Shown: positions 16,067 through 24,741, numbered from the stretch's first letter. The stretch: 64,000 nt of DNA from Hyphomonadaceae bacterium (GCA_019753105.1 JAIELJ010000003.1:124001-188000); one strand, 5' to 3'. The notes: generated by a model not told the origin, from the sequence alone. Numbers and translations are program-made.

Positions 16067-18366
16067 CCCGCGGCCTTTTGCTGAGCCGCCGGCGAGACGG
16101 TGGCTTCCGCTCCCGGGCGCTTGCGCGCAAAGCGCATGACGGTAGCAGCGAGCATGTCGCGCTCTGCCGGCTTCACGATGTGCTCGGCGGCGCCAAGCGA
16201 CAGCGCGTGCGCGCGATCTTCGTTCACCGAAAGCACGACCACGGGCACGTCTTGCGTGTTGGGGTCCTGCTTCAGGCTTTGCAGCACGCGCCAGCCGGAG
16301 CGATCCGGCAAGAAAATGTCGAGGAGCACGAGCGCCGGCTTCTTGGCGCGCACGAGCGCGAGGCCTGCTTCGCCGCCGCCAACGCCTTGCACGGCGAAAC
16401 CAGCGCGCGTCAGCGCCCGCGCGGCAAGCTCGCGCGCATCCGGCTCGTCCTCGATAACGATAACGAGTGGCGCGTCTTCCGAGCCTTGAACTTCGTCAAT
16501 CTTTGCGGCGGCGCCGAGCGCAGCGGAAGCGTCTCTGAAGTCCATAGGCACATGCAGCGTGAACGCAGCGCCCTGGCCGAGTTCGCTCTTCACCGTGACG
16601 TCGCCGCCAAGCAGCTGCGCGAAGCGGCGCGTGATGGTGAGGCCAAGGCCGGTGCCGCCATATTGTTGCGTGATCGACGGATCGGCCTGCACGAATGGCT
16701 GGAAGAGGCGGCCCATATGCTCTTTCGACATCCCGATGCCGTTGTCGCGCACCGTGATGAAGAGCTGATCGACGCCGTTATACACTTTACGTGACGCTTC
16801 AATCTCGATGCGGCCGTTCTTGGTGAACTTGGCGGCGTTGGAGAGCAAGTTCAGTACGCACTGACGCAGCTTCATCGCGTCCGTATTGGCCTCACCCTCG
16901 GGGACTTCCCCGATAATGGCGATGGCGTTGCCGTTCTGCTCGGCGATCGGACGGATCGTTTCGATCAACTCCTCCAGCATGGCATGCGTGTCGAACGTTG
17001 CTGCGGCGACATCCATGCGCCCGGCTTCGATCTTAGAGAGATCGAGGATCTCGTTGATCAGGCTCAAGAGGTGCTTGGCTGCTGTAAGGATGCGGTTGAG
17101 ATCCTGCACAGTGGCGCTATCGCCACTATCTTCCGCGTCTTCCTGTAGCATTTCGGCGTAGCCGATAATGGCGTTGAGTGGCGTACGCAGTTCATGGCTC
17201 ATATTGGCCAGGAATTGCGACTTTGCGAGGTTGGCGCCTTCCGCTTCTTGGCGCGCGTGCGCGAGATCGTCGACGCCGCGCCCGATGGCGCCGGCTTGAG
17301 CGGCCAAGATGGCGACGAGTTGTGCGAGGTTCGCCGAAGCGGGTGCGGTGATCTCGTCGTGGATTGTGGAGGCGAGTTCGTTTCGCAGCGTTTCGAGTGC
17401 TGCGCTCTGCGCGGCCACAGCAGATGCAGCGAGCGGCTCAATGCGAGCGCCTGAGGCGGCGTCAACCGCGAGATCGGCGCGGCTGGTGACGCAATTGATG
17501 CGAACCGGAGCGCCATCCGACGTGGTGCGCACGAAGCCTTGATGGCGAACGCGGATGCGTGCGCCGTCGGCGGCGACAACGTCGTGCTCGAGCGCGATGC
17601 GGCGCACGGCGCCGTGCTCAGGCGCGAATGCGCTATGAACCAAGCCGCGATCCGCCATCGGCGCGAAGAGATCGTGTTCGACAACATCGTTGAATGAGAC
17701 GTTGCGGCCGAGCAGCGCCGAAAGACGCGGTGCGCCGATGAGGCGCTGGCGGGTGAAATCAATCTCCCATGCCGCCGATGAGCCGTCGCCAAAGCTCATA
17801 TTGAGTTGGCGCACCCATTCGGCGTCTTGCATGCGCGCGTGCGAGGTTGCGTGTGCATGGTGCAGCGTCAAACCGAAGACGTAGCCCAGCGCGACAGCGC
17901 ATGCGATTGCCGCGGCAAATCCGGTTGCTTCGGTCAGGAAAAGCAGGCCCAGCAGCGCGTATGGTGCGCTGACGATGAGGGCGTGCATGCGCCCACGTTG
18001 GGCGGTGAAAGCGCCTTGGACCAATAACGTCGCGAGAAGTGCTGCGGCGACAGCGCCGCCCATGCCAGATTGAGCATACCAAGCCAAAGCGGGTGCTGCG
18101 GCAAGACTGGCGGCGGCCGCAACGTCAAGCGCCAGGTAACCAGCGCGCGCCTGCGGGCGGGAGTAGGCGGCCAACTTCTCGGCGAAGGCTTTGCGTGCTT
18201 CGTCGATCAACAGCGCCATGCCGAGCCAGATTGCAGCAGCGGCAGCGCCTGCGGTGGTCGCAACGCCCAGCGCGAGGATAGCGAACAGGTAGAAGCGTGC
18301 ATTCTTGCCGGTGAAGGCATCTGCTGCTGCGCGTTCGATCGCCGCATGGTTGATGAAGTCTTGCAC
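16063..18366 (-). CDS. Membrane hybrid sensor histidine kinase with C-terminal receiver
   Basis: 767 residues from a GTG. The N-terminus has about five hydrophobic segments (residues 25-160) forming a membrane sensor, then a PAS-like region (about 200-310). The HisKA domain has the phospho-accepting His in MSHELRTPLNAIIGY (H391). The HATPase domain has N, G1 and G2 boxes (LLSNAAKFT, DNGIGMS, GGTGLGL). The C-terminal receiver has acidic pocket EDEPD, phospho-Asp in LLDIFLPDRSG (D683) and Lys in VKP. Such PleC/DivJ-like hybrid kinases are abundant in Caulobacterales. No partner regulator is adjacent, so output is probably via a separate phosphotransferase. Confidence 0.93.
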   Translation of the reverse strand: MQDFINHAAIERAAADAFTGKNARFYLFAILALGVATTAGAAAAAIWLGMALLIDEARKAFAEKLAAYSRPQARAGYLALDVAAAASLAAAPALAWYAQSGMGGAVAAALLATLLVQGAFTAQRGRMHALIVSAPYALLGLLFLTEATGFAAAIACAVALGYVFGLTLHHAHATSHARMQDAEWVRQLNMSFGDGSSAAWEIDFTRQRLIGAPRLSALLGRNVSFNDVVEHDLFAPMADRGLVHSAFAPEHGAVRRIALEHDVVAADGARIRVRHQGFVRTTSDGAPVRINCVTSRADLAVDAASGARIEPLAASAVAAQSAALETLRNELASTIHDEITAPASANLAQLVAILAAQAGAIGRGVDDLAHARQEAEGANLAKSQFLANMSHELRTPLNAIIGYAEMLQEDAEDSGDSATVQDLNRILTAAKHLLSLINEILDLSKIEAGRMDVAAATFDTHAMLEELIETIRPIAEQNGNAIAIIGEVPEGEANTDAMKLRQCVLNLLSNAAKFTKNGRIEIEASRKVYNGVDQLFITVRDNGIGMSKEHMGRLFQPFVQADPSITQQYGGTGLGLTITRRFAQLLGGDVTVKSELGQGAAFTLHVPMDFRDASAALGAAAKIDEVQGSEDAPLVIVIEDEPDARELAARALTRAGFAVQGVGGGEAGLALVRAKKPALVLLDIFLPDRSGWRVLQSLKQDPNTQDVPVVVLSVNEDRAHALSLGAAEHIVKPAERDMLAATVMRFARKRPGAEATVSPAAQQKAAG

Positions 18367-18526
18367 CGCCCACCCCGATGGCTAATTTCACGGTAACGCT
18401 AGCGTGCGAGCGTAAAGCAAGCGTTCGCCAAATCGCATTGCGTGCTGTTTTGGTACGAAAACTTGTACAAAACGACGCGCGCCTGTGAGTGATGTCTTGC
18501 GCGCTGGTGACGAAGGATAACGGCAG

Positions 18527-19543
18527 ATGAATTTTCGCTCTGACAACACTGCGCCAGCCGCGCCGGAAATTCTCGCGGCGTTAAGCGCTGTCAACGAAGC
18601 GCCGGCCGCGCCTTACGGCGAAGATCCTTGGTCGCGCAGATTGGATGATGCGTTCAGTGCGTTGTTCGAGCGCGAGGTGCGCGTGTTCACTGTTGCTTCA
18701 GGAACGGCGGCGAACTCGATCGCGCTTGCGAGCGCGGTGCCGCCGTGGGGCGCGATCATTTGCAATGAAGGGGCGCACATCGCGTGCGACGAATGCGGCG
18801 CGCCGGAATTCTTCAGCGGCGGCGCAAAGCTTGTTCTGCTCGAGGGCGCAGGCGCGAAGATCACGCCGGAGAGTGTGCGAGAGGGTGTGGCGCGGAATGC
18901 ACGGGGCATTCACTCGGTAGCGCCGGCTGCGGTGTCGATCTCCCAGACAACAGAGCGAGGTGCGATCTACACACCGGCTGAAATCGCGGCGCTCGGTAAG
19001 GAGGCTAAGGCCAACAAACTTGCGCTCCATGTCGATGGCGCACGGTTCGCCAACGCGGTGGCGGCGCTTGGATGTGCGCCCGCCGATGTGACCTGGCGCG
19101 GTGGCGTCGATCTCCTGTCGTTCGGGGCGACCAAGAACGGCGCGCTGGCGGCGGAAGCCATCGTCTGCTTCGATCTCGATCGCGCCGAGGAGATCGCGCG
19201 TAGGCGCAAACGCGGTGGCCATTTGCTCTGCAAAGGGCGCTTCGCTGCGGCGCAGTTGCTGGCGTTTATCGAGAACGGATTGTGGTTGAAGCTCGCGAGC
19301 CGCGCCAACGAGATGGCGCGCGTGTTGGGTGAGGCGGCGGCGCCCTATCTCTCGCTGCCGGTTGAGAGCAACCAGCTCTTCATTAAGCCGGGCGCCGAAG
19401 CGCTGGCGAAGCTACGGGAGGGAGGCGCGGACTTTTACGATTGGGGGCCGCCCGGATCGGGCGAGGCGCGCCTTGTGGTCTCGTGGAGCCAACGCGCGGA
19501 AGAGGTGGAAGCGATGCGAGGGTTGCTCGCATCGCTTCGCTGA
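18527..19543 (+). CDS. ltaE: Low-specificity L-threonine aldolase
   Basis: 338 residues with the fold-type I PLP signature of threonine aldolases. It starts with FRSDNTAPAAPEIL, has SGTAANSIALA for cofactor phosphate contact and HVDGARFANAVAALG with the PLP-ring Asp, and carries the Schiff-base lysine in SFGATKNGALAAE (about K203). It splits L-threonine (or allo-threonine) into glycine and acetaldehyde in the cytosol. It is transcribed divergently from the histidine kinase with a 160-bp intergenic region that must hold both promoters. Length is usual for the family. Confidence 0.92.
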   Translation: MNFRSDNTAPAAPEILAALSAVNEAPAAPYGEDPWSRRLDDAFSALFEREVRVFTVASGTAANSIALASAVPPWGAIICNEGAHIACDECGAPEFFSGGAKLVLLEGAGAKITPESVREGVARNARGIHSVAPAAVSISQTTERGAIYTPAEIAALGKEAKANKLALHVDGARFANAVAALGCAPADVTWRGGVDLLSFGATKNGALAAEAIVCFDLDRAEEIARRRKRGGHLLCKGRFAAAQLLAFIENGLWLKLASRANEMARVLGEAAAPYLSLPVESNQLFIKPGAEALAKLREGGADFYDWGPPGSGEARLVVSWSQRAEEVEAMRGLLASLR

Positions 19544-19550
19544 GTTCGGC

Positions 19551-20255
19551 TTACTGCCAGGTCGTGAATTGAACGGTCAGGTTTCGCGGAGAACTTGCCG
19601 AGATCGCAGCCATGCGGAACTGTGCGATGCGGTTGTCGCTGGTGCGAACACACACATAGCGGCCGACTGGAACGCTTGAGAGCGGAATGCGGGCGGTTGA
19701 GAAGCTTGCAGTGGAGCAAACGGCAAAGCCGCGATCGGAGCCATCGCCCAACGCAAAGCGTGCGCCGTTCTGAGGCTCAAGATAGAGTTCGGTATTGGTG
19801 ACGGCGTGGAACCAGAGGTCCGCGCCCGCGGCGCGTTCGGCGCCGGTGTCGAGGTCGAACATGTAGGTCTGACGGATAACGCCCGCGCCTTGCGCGTGAA
19901 CTTCAGCAACCGGAATCGGGCGCGGCATCGGGATCGTACTCAGTGTTGGCGTGCATTCAAAACCGCCTGTGCGCGCGGTGCACGTATGGTTAGCTGGCGC
20001 GTTGCGTTGGACTGAACCGGATTCGCCGTAGACGCACAGCAATGCAGGTTCGCCGCCGATATCTTGCACGCGGGTGGATGTCAGGCTGCTGACGATGGGT
20101 GTTGTCCACCAGCCGGTGGGCAGGTCGTTGCTGATCGTGCGTCGCGCCTGGCTCAGCGGACAATTGATCGTTTCGGCCGAAGCCTCTGGGGCAGTGCCGA
20201 GCGTGACGAAGAAAAATGCAAAGAGCGCGGCAACGCCGCTTAGAAGTGTGCGCAT
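19551..20255 (-). CDS. Secreted hypothetical protein
   Basis: 234 residues from the ATG at 20255; the track ORF has a 36-residue extension into the intergenic region. A Sec signal peptide is clear (MRTLLSGVAALFAFFFVTL, cleavage after ASA). The mature part contains several Cys (ETINCPLSQARR, CTARTGGFECTPT) that may form disulfides and short beta-strand-like repeats. No family is recognised. It lies only 20 bp downstream of the disrupted glycosyltransferase gene on the same strand, so it may originally have been in one operon with it. Confidence 0.75.
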   Translation of the reverse strand: MRTLLSGVAALFAFFFVTLGTAPEASAETINCPLSQARRTISNDLPTGWWTTPIVSSLTSTRVQDIGGEPALLCVYGESGSVQRNAPANHTCTARTGGFECTPTLSTIPMPRPIPVAEVHAQGAGVIRQTYMFDLDTGAERAAGADLWFHAVTNTELYLEPQNGARFALGDGSDRGFAVCSTASFSTARIPLSSVPVGRYVCVRTSDNRIAQFRMAAISASSPRNLTVQFTTWQ

Positions 20256-20274
20256 AGATACAGTCCCCGAACTG

Positions 20275-21351
20275 TTAGGCGCCTCGCGCCGTGAGGATGG
20301 ACGCTGAAACGTGGCGTTTCGGTGGCGCGGGCACAGAATATCGACGCCGAAGCGAAACGCCATGCTCAGTTTTGGTCCAATGATGCGGCCGAAACATCAA
20401 GGCAAACAACGCTCTATAGGCGGCGATCGAGGAGAGCGGCCAGTAGAACGGCATCGTGAGCGCGGCGCGGGCGTGGCTGAGCGAGTTCGACAGCGCACAC
20501 GCCGTCAGCGCCGCGAAGATCGAGACGCAATAGCCGCAGAGCGCCAGCACAAAGTCAGCCGTGGTGAGTAAATCGTAGGGCAAGATCGCCGCGGCGATCA
20601 GCGCGAGCGCGAGCGGGCCGTGAACGAACGCTGCGATAAGGCCGCTCGTCAGCATCAAATGCATCGCCGCGAACGCGGGCAGGCCCATCTCGCGCGCCGT
20701 GCGGATCGGATCGCGCATCAGCACCAGCCATGTCTGCATGTGGCCCTTGATCCAACGCGTGCGTTGATCGAGCCAGGCGCGCAGCGTGATCGGCGCCTCT
20801 TCCCAAGTTGGTGGCGCGATGACGCCGCTGCTGTAGCCGTCGCGTGCGAGGCGATAGCCAAGGTCGGCATCTTCAGTAACGTTGAACGCGTCCCAGCCGC
20901 CGGAGGCGCGCAGCACATCTGTGCGAAAATGATTGCTGGTGCCGCCAAGTGGAAGCGGGAGCTTGAGATTTGCCAAGAGCGGCAAGAGTTCGCGAAACTG
21001 AATGGCGTATTCAGCAGCGAATTGGCGCGAGATCCACGACGCCTCATAATTGTCGATGACAAGCGGCGCTTGCACGCAGGCCAGTTTTCCACCGCCGCTC
21101 TCAAACGCTGCTAGGGCTGCGCGCAATTGTTGTGGGTGCGGGCGATCCTCGGCGTCGAACACGGTGATGTAGGCGCCGCGCGCGCGGGCGAGGCCGACAT
21201 TGAGCGCCTTGGGTTTGGTGCGCGGCGCCGCGGCGGGGACGATGACGACTTCGATGTGCGCCGCACCGGTGACGGCGAGCGCGGCTGCGATGGTGACGGC
21301 ATCATCGCCCTCAACGAGGAGTTTTACATCGAGCTTGTCGGTTGGATAATC
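20275..21351 (-). pseudogene. Membrane glycosyltransferase family 2, C-terminal part (interrupted by transposon)
   Basis: The reading frame runs from the transposon boundary at 21351 to the stop at 20275. It contains DKLDVKLLVEGDD, the donor-binding FDAEDRPHP (DxD-like), TEDADLGYR (acceptor ED motif) and QRTRWIKGHMQ (QxxRW), followed by three or four transmembrane helices. This is the catalytic and membrane half of a processive GT2 enzyme of the BcsA/chitin-synthase-like group. The ORF-track start at 21162 is only the first internal Met. The N-terminal half is at 24758-25215. Split products would lack a complete nucleotide-sugar fold, so the gene is judged inactive. Confidence 0.9.
21344..21351. 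repeat. Left 8-bp target-site duplication
   Basis: GGATAATC abuts the left terminal repeat. The right copy is GGATGATC. The single difference is non-synonymous in the disrupted gene (Tyr versus His) and indicates some time since insertion. Confidence 0.8.
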
Positions 21352-21370
21352 CGGACTTATGCCTCAAAGT
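21352..21370 (+). repeat. Left terminal inverted repeat of the IS1595 element
   Basis: CGGACTTATGCCTCAAAGT, identical over 19 bp to the reverse complement of 24739-24757. The similarity continues imperfectly into an adjoining GTGTC...GACAC palindrome on both sides. Confidence 0.9.
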
Positions 21371-21388
21371 GGTGTCGCAAGTGACACC
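21371..21388. promoter_or_regulatory. Palindromic operator-like site, left end
   Basis: GGTGTC-GCAAGT-GACACC, directly inside the left terminal repeat. It is the same 6-6-6 palindrome as the sites at 23251, 23290 and 24724. A binding site for an element-encoded protein is inferred. Confidence 0.7.
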
Positions 21389-21411
21389 TTTGCCAGGCTA
21401 CGATCCGGCGC

Positions 21412-21840
21412 ATGGAAATCTCCCGCACCGTGGTCACGCTCAAGCGCAAGCGCCGGCTGATCGAAGACACCATCGTCAACTACGAGAAGAAGATCGAAGA
21501 AGCGCGCGCAGACCTGGCGCACGTGGTCGCGGTCATCAAAGTCTTTCAGGCATCGGCGGAGCCGGGAGAGCTTCCGCGTTACGCGGACTTGCATCGTGTC
21601 TTTAAGCGCACCGAGACTGTCGATCTCTGCAAGGAAGCGCTCGCCAAGAAAGGCCCGCAGACCACCATGCAGCTAGCCGTCTATGTGATGGAAGCGCGCG
21701 GGTTAGACGCCACCGACAAGGTCATGCGCCAAGCCGTGGGCTACAAGATCGTTCAGGCGCTGAGGATGCAGCACCTTCGCGGCAAGATCGCGGACGCTGG
21801 CAAAGCCAAGGGCGGGCAGCGGATTTGGGCACTGCCATAG
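21412..21840 (+). CDS. Transposon passenger protein, coiled-coil plus possible winged helix
   Basis: 142 residues starting 24 bp inside the left operator-like site. The N-terminal half is a basic-acidic coiled coil (VVTLKRKRRLIEDTIVNYEK). The C-terminal half (about residues 65-140) has the look of a winged-helix fold (KRTETVDLCKEALAKKGPQTTMQLAVYVMEARG). No enzyme motif is present. A DNA-binding or accessory role in transposition is possible, but no family is recognised. A strong hairpin lies just after the stop. Confidence 0.75.
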   Translation: MEISRTVVTLKRKRRLIEDTIVNYEKKIEEARADLAHVVAVIKVFQASAEPGELPRYADLHRVFKRTETVDLCKEALAKKGPQTTMQLAVYVMEARGLDATDKVMRQAVGYKIVQALRMQHLRGKIADAGKAKGGQRIWALP

Positions 21841-21850
21841 AAGCCCCCTT

Positions 21851-21873
21851 GCCACCCGCGTTCTGCGGGTGGC
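21851..21873. terminator. Hairpin between convergent passenger genes
   Basis: GCCACCCGC-GTTCT-GCGGGTGGC is a perfect 9-bp stem with a 5-base loop, 10 bp after the stop of the 142-residue gene and 11 bp after the end of the opposing small ORF. It has no long T-run, so it may act in both directions only as a weak or Rho-assisted terminator. Confidence 0.55.
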
Positions 21874-21884
21874 GCGGCGTGGCT

Positions 21885-21983
21885 TTAGCAGTCGCGCGGC
21901 TTGCCGCGCTTGTGCGGCTTCACCGGAACGACCTTCGGCGCCTTGTTAGGCGTCGGACATCCGCAACCCTTCTTCTGTGACAT
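21885..21983 (-). CDS. 32-residue Cys-rich basic peptide
   Basis: A complete short ORF too small for the track: ATG at 21983, TAA at 21885. It has four Cys (start MSQKKGCGCPTP, end KRGKPRDC), five prolines and many Lys/Arg. It lies between two convincing element genes and behind a hairpin terminator, and its codons look normal. The C-G-C and terminal Cys pattern could bind a metal. No strong ribosome-binding site is seen (GGGA 13 bases upstream). Short Cys/Pro/Lys-rich ORFs of this look occur elsewhere in alphaproteobacteria, but I cannot assign a family. Confidence 0.45.
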   Translation of the reverse strand: MSQKKGCGCPTPNKAPKVVPVKPHKRGKPRDC

Positions 21984-22264
21984 GGTAGATAGTCCCTAGC
22001 GGTGGCTAGCCCGCCGGTGCGTAATCAGTGCTAGACTACGCAGATTGGGAATCGTCGCGTCTAGCCACGCGACGACTGCAAACCAGGGACGGCGTGCCTC
22101 TTTTGATCGGGACGGCGCGCCGTTTCGTTTGCAGCGCGCCAATTATGACGCAACATCCGGCATCGAGTCTCACGAGATATTTGTCGAAGTTCAGTGGCTT
22201 GCGCGGCGTCGATTCACGAATGAGAAATGTTGTTGAGTCCGCGAATCGACTGTCCTGACCGCAC

Positions 22265-23245
22265 CTAGGCCTTGTGCCGTTGCGTGTAGCCAGTGAAATC
22301 CACGCTCGGCTTGCTGGAGAGTGCCAGCGCCGCGACGCGCTTCACTTGATCGCCGTTGCTGACGCGGCGGTTGTCTTCACGCCACGCCGCCTCTTGCGCG
22401 AAGCGCAGCAGGTACGGGCCGGCGACGTGGTGATGATGGCCAATCTCGCCACGGCGCATGCGGCTAAAGAAGCTCTCCGCGGCGTTCGTGCAGGCTTGGC
22501 CGTCGCTGTAGGCCTCTTGGTGATTTATGCGGTGAACTTGATAGCGCTCGTGAAGCGCGTTCCAGCTTCCGGCTTCATCGGCGTGCAGGATGGTTTCGCG
22601 CTTCACGCGCTGCTTGATGAAGCCGATCGCTTGGCCTTCTGACGAAAACACGCCCGGCAGCGTCTTGCCGCCGCGCTCACGCACGATCACAACCCATTTA
22701 CGCTTGCCGGATTGGTTCGCGGCAAGGCGCCGGTCGCGGCGGTTCTCGCGGAAGTTGGCGGGGCGCACGTGGCCACCGAACGCCGCGCCGTCCGTTTCGG
22801 CGATGATGCCGGGGCCACCGATCTCGCGGCCCTTCATTTCGGCCGCCATGCTCTCGCGCAGCTTGTGCGCCAAAACAAAGCTGGTCCGGTACGTCGAGCC
22901 TAGATCCCGCGACAGCGCGAGCATGCTCTTGCCTTTCACTTCATTGCAGAAGAGCGCGATGGCCAGCAGGTACTGCTTGAACGTCATCTTGCGCGAGGCA
23001 AACAACGTCCCGCTCGTGATTGAGAAATTCTTGTTGCAGCCCTTGCAGCGAAACATGAGCAAGCCGGTGGGGCGGCGCGTTTCGTAGGCGTCGAGGCAGC
23101 CGCAGCGCGGGCAAACCGGAGCGCCCTCCGTTTCCGGCCAACGCAGGTGGCGGAACGTCATCTCCGCTTGCGCGTCGCTCATCGCGCAGACTTGCGCGAT
23201 GCTGAGGCTCTTGGCCTGGCGCTGGAGGAGAAAGTGTTGGGCCAT
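22265..23245 (-). CDS. IS1595-family transposase
   Basis: 326 residues. The N-terminal zinc ribbon (CPRCGCLDAYE...FRCKGCNKNFSITSGT) is diagnostic of IS1595/ISXO2-type transposases. The catalytic domain has ETDGAAFGGH (first Asp region), ILHADEAGSWNALH (second Asp) and NAAESFFSRMRRGEIGHHHH (Glu/Asn position). The protein cuts and joins the element ends. Its ATG follows a near-consensus promoter with only a few leader bases. It is divergent from the regulator gene at 23309. Confidence 0.95.
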   Translation of the reverse strand: MAQHFLLQRQAKSLSIAQVCAMSDAQAEMTFRHLRWPETEGAPVCPRCGCLDAYETRRPTGLLMFRCKGCNKNFSITSGTLFASRKMTFKQYLLAIALFCNEVKGKSMLALSRDLGSTYRTSFVLAHKLRESMAAEMKGREIGGPGIIAETDGAAFGGHVRPANFRENRRDRRLAANQSGKRKWVVIVRERGGKTLPGVFSSEGQAIGFIKQRVKRETILHADEAGSWNALHERYQVHRINHQEAYSDGQACTNAAESFFSRMRRGEIGHHHHVAGPYLLRFAQEAAWREDNRRVSNGDQVKRVAALALSSKPSVDFTGYTQRHKA

Positions 23246-23250
23246 TTGTA

Positions 23251-23268
23251 GGTGTCATATTAGACACC
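23251..23268. promoter_or_regulatory. Palindromic operator over the transposase -10 box
   Basis: GGTGTC-ATATTA-GACACC, five bases upstream of the transposase start codon. Binding here would block RNA polymerase at the -10 element, so it reads as a repressor operator. Confidence 0.75.
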
Positions 23269-23284
23269 CCCTGGACAAAGTCAA
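23257..23284 (-). promoter_or_regulatory. Transposase promoter overlapping the operator-like palindrome
   Basis: On the minus strand TTGACT (23279-23284), a 16-bp spacer and TAATAT (23257-23262) form a near-consensus sigma-70 promoter. The TAATAT is exactly the 6-bp spacer of the palindrome at 23251-23268. Predicted transcription would start only a few bases before the transposase ATG. Confidence 0.75.
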
Positions 23285-23289
23285 GAGAT

Positions 23290-23307
23290 GGTGTCATTAA
23301 AGACACC
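23290..23307. promoter_or_regulatory. Palindromic operator at the start of the DUF6471-like gene
   Basis: GGTGTC-ATTAAA-GACACC, ending one base before the ATG at 23309. Its spacer ATTAAA could be the -10 of the rightward promoter, with TGGACA 18 bp upstream as -35. Its centre is 39 bp from that of the opposing operator. Confidence 0.7.
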
Positions 23308-23308
23308 C

Positions 23309-23551
23309 ATGGGATTCGCAAAAAATGAAGCGGAAATCGCCGAGCGCGTGCGGCTGTTCATAAAGGCCGAGCTGGAGCGGCTGGAATGGACGCATGAACG
23401 CTTGGCCAAAGAAATGAAGCGGCACGGCCACCCGAACGAGAGCGCCGAAAGCATCAAGCAGAAGTTGAAACGCGGCACGTTCTCGGCGACGTTCTTCCTA
23501 GCGGCCATAGCGGCGCTGGGGCATGAGCATGTCGCGTTGGACGAAATCTAA
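23309..23551 (+). CDS. DUF6471-like small HTH protein, probable element regulator
   Basis: 80 residues from the ATG at 23309. The track start at 23288 would put the operator inside the gene, so it is not preferred. The sequence is helical with a Cro/XRE-like pattern (TTHERLAKEMKR-like first helices as WTHERLAKEMKRHGH, then ESIKQKLKRGTFSATFFLAAIAAL). That resembles the DUF6471 family as I remember it, which has not been checked. Divergent placement opposite the transposase and an operator-like palindrome at each start make it a good candidate autorepressor. It overlaps the next gene by 29 bp. Confidence 0.7.
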   Translation: MGFAKNEAEIAERVRLFIKAELERLEWTHERLAKEMKRHGHPNESAESIKQKLKRGTFSATFFLAAIAALGHEHVALDEI

Positions 23552-24644
23552 CTGGCGTTGGTTAGGCTTCAGCCTGATCGGGTTTCTTCTCGGCGCGCTC
23601 TTGATTGCGGGCGCCTTGGAAGCGGCCTCAAAAGAAAGTCCCGCCTGCCAGCAATACACCAAACAGGTACGCTCCGAAGCCGAGCCGCTTCCGGCGACTG
23701 AAGGCCACGAGCAACCCACCCACAACAGCGAGGCCGAAGCCAACGAGTCCGAGGGCCATTTCTGTTATCGCGGACACACAGCCGAGGAATGGATAGGAAT
23801 TCTCACGGCAGCCCTCGCCGGCTTCACTTGGCTCTTGGCGATGGCTACCGCCGCCCTGTGGCTTGACGCTCGTGCTAACGGGGAGAAGCAAGTTAAGGCT
23901 GCCGCCCTGAATTTGCGTATCGCGCACCGCCAGTTGCAAACCGCTCAAGCGAGCACCGCTGAGCAACTCGCTATAGCAAGAAAATCGGCTGAGGCCGCTG
24001 AGCGGGCATCCTTCCGAAACCGCGCTTGGGTATCGGTCGAGTTCATCAAATGGAAGCGGCTGCACCGCTATCTGCATTTCGATTATCGGTTCGCGGTCGA
24101 TGACGTGACCATCCGACTGAGAAACGTGGGGCAGACACCAGCCACAATCATCTCTGTCGACGCTGATGTTTACTGGACTCAACGCGGAGCCCCAGCGCCC
24201 GGCGCCAATCTTGATCCATCGGTAGAAGGTGCGGATGCGGCCAAGCAAGTTTGGGCATCCCCATTCATGCTCCAGAGTGTGATGCCGCCAATCGTTTTTC
24301 CAACCAGCTCCGATCAAATCACTCGCCCCGCCGATCAGCCGGCGTTCATGGGAGAGTCGGATCGCGACCCTCTCGACGGCGCCACTGCAAACCCCATCAT
24401 TCTCGAAGCTGGTCAGACGATCGAACCCTTGGTCGCGGAGACTTTCCAGTTCGACGGCGTCCAAAACGGCAAGGAGATTGGCGAAAACGCCCTCATTGCC
24501 GCAGCGACGTTCTTGCGCGTCACCGTGAGGTATAGAGACGTCTACCAGATGGACCGCGAAACCGTTTATTTCGCTCGCATCTGGGGGATATCCGCCACGC
24601 GTGTCCGCAAAGAGATTCACGACAGGGTGAACCGTCAGACTTAG
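23523..24644 (+). CDS. Transposon passenger membrane protein
   Basis: 373 residues. There is one hydrophobic helix near the N-terminus (about 14-36), an acidic linker with SEAEANESEG, and a second helix (about 90-115, LTAALAGFTWLLAMATAALWL). A coiled coil follows (NLRIAHRQLQTAQASTAEQL). The rest is a soluble domain with beta-rich character (VDDVTIRLRNVGQTPATIISV), a pattern common in uncharacterised membrane-anchored proteins. Function unknown. It runs to near the right end of the element and overlaps the regulator gene, so it is probably expressed from the same promoter. Confidence 0.75.
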   Translation: MSMSRWTKSNWRWLGFSLIGFLLGALLIAGALEAASKESPACQQYTKQVRSEAEPLPATEGHEQPTHNSEAEANESEGHFCYRGHTAEEWIGILTAALAGFTWLLAMATAALWLDARANGEKQVKAAALNLRIAHRQLQTAQASTAEQLAIARKSAEAAERASFRNRAWVSVEFIKWKRLHRYLHFDYRFAVDDVTIRLRNVGQTPATIISVDADVYWTQRGAPAPGANLDPSVEGADAAKQVWASPFMLQSVMPPIVFPTSSDQITRPADQPAFMGESDRDPLDGATANPIILEAGQTIEPLVAETFQFDGVQNGKEIGENALIAAATFLRVTVRYRDVYQMDRETVYFARIWGISATRVRKEIHDRVNRQT

Positions 24645-24723
24645 CGCTAACAGCGCTCCGATAATCCCCATAACGCATGTGTTCCTTCACATGCGGACCT
24701 GTGCATCGGGTGGACAATCCACC

Positions 24724-24741
24724 AGTGTCACTTTTGACACT
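24724..24741. promoter_or_regulatory. Palindromic operator-like site, right end
   Basis: AGTGTC-ACTTTT-GACACT, overlapping the inner edge of the right terminal repeat by 3 bp. It shares the GTGTC/GACAC arms and 6-bp spacer with the other three sites. Confidence 0.65.

Noticed and set aside
22028-22258. 76- and 63-residue plus-strand ORFs
   Set aside because: No ribosome-binding site or recognisable sequence; they lie in the non-coding stretch of the transposon between the small peptide and the transposase 3' end.
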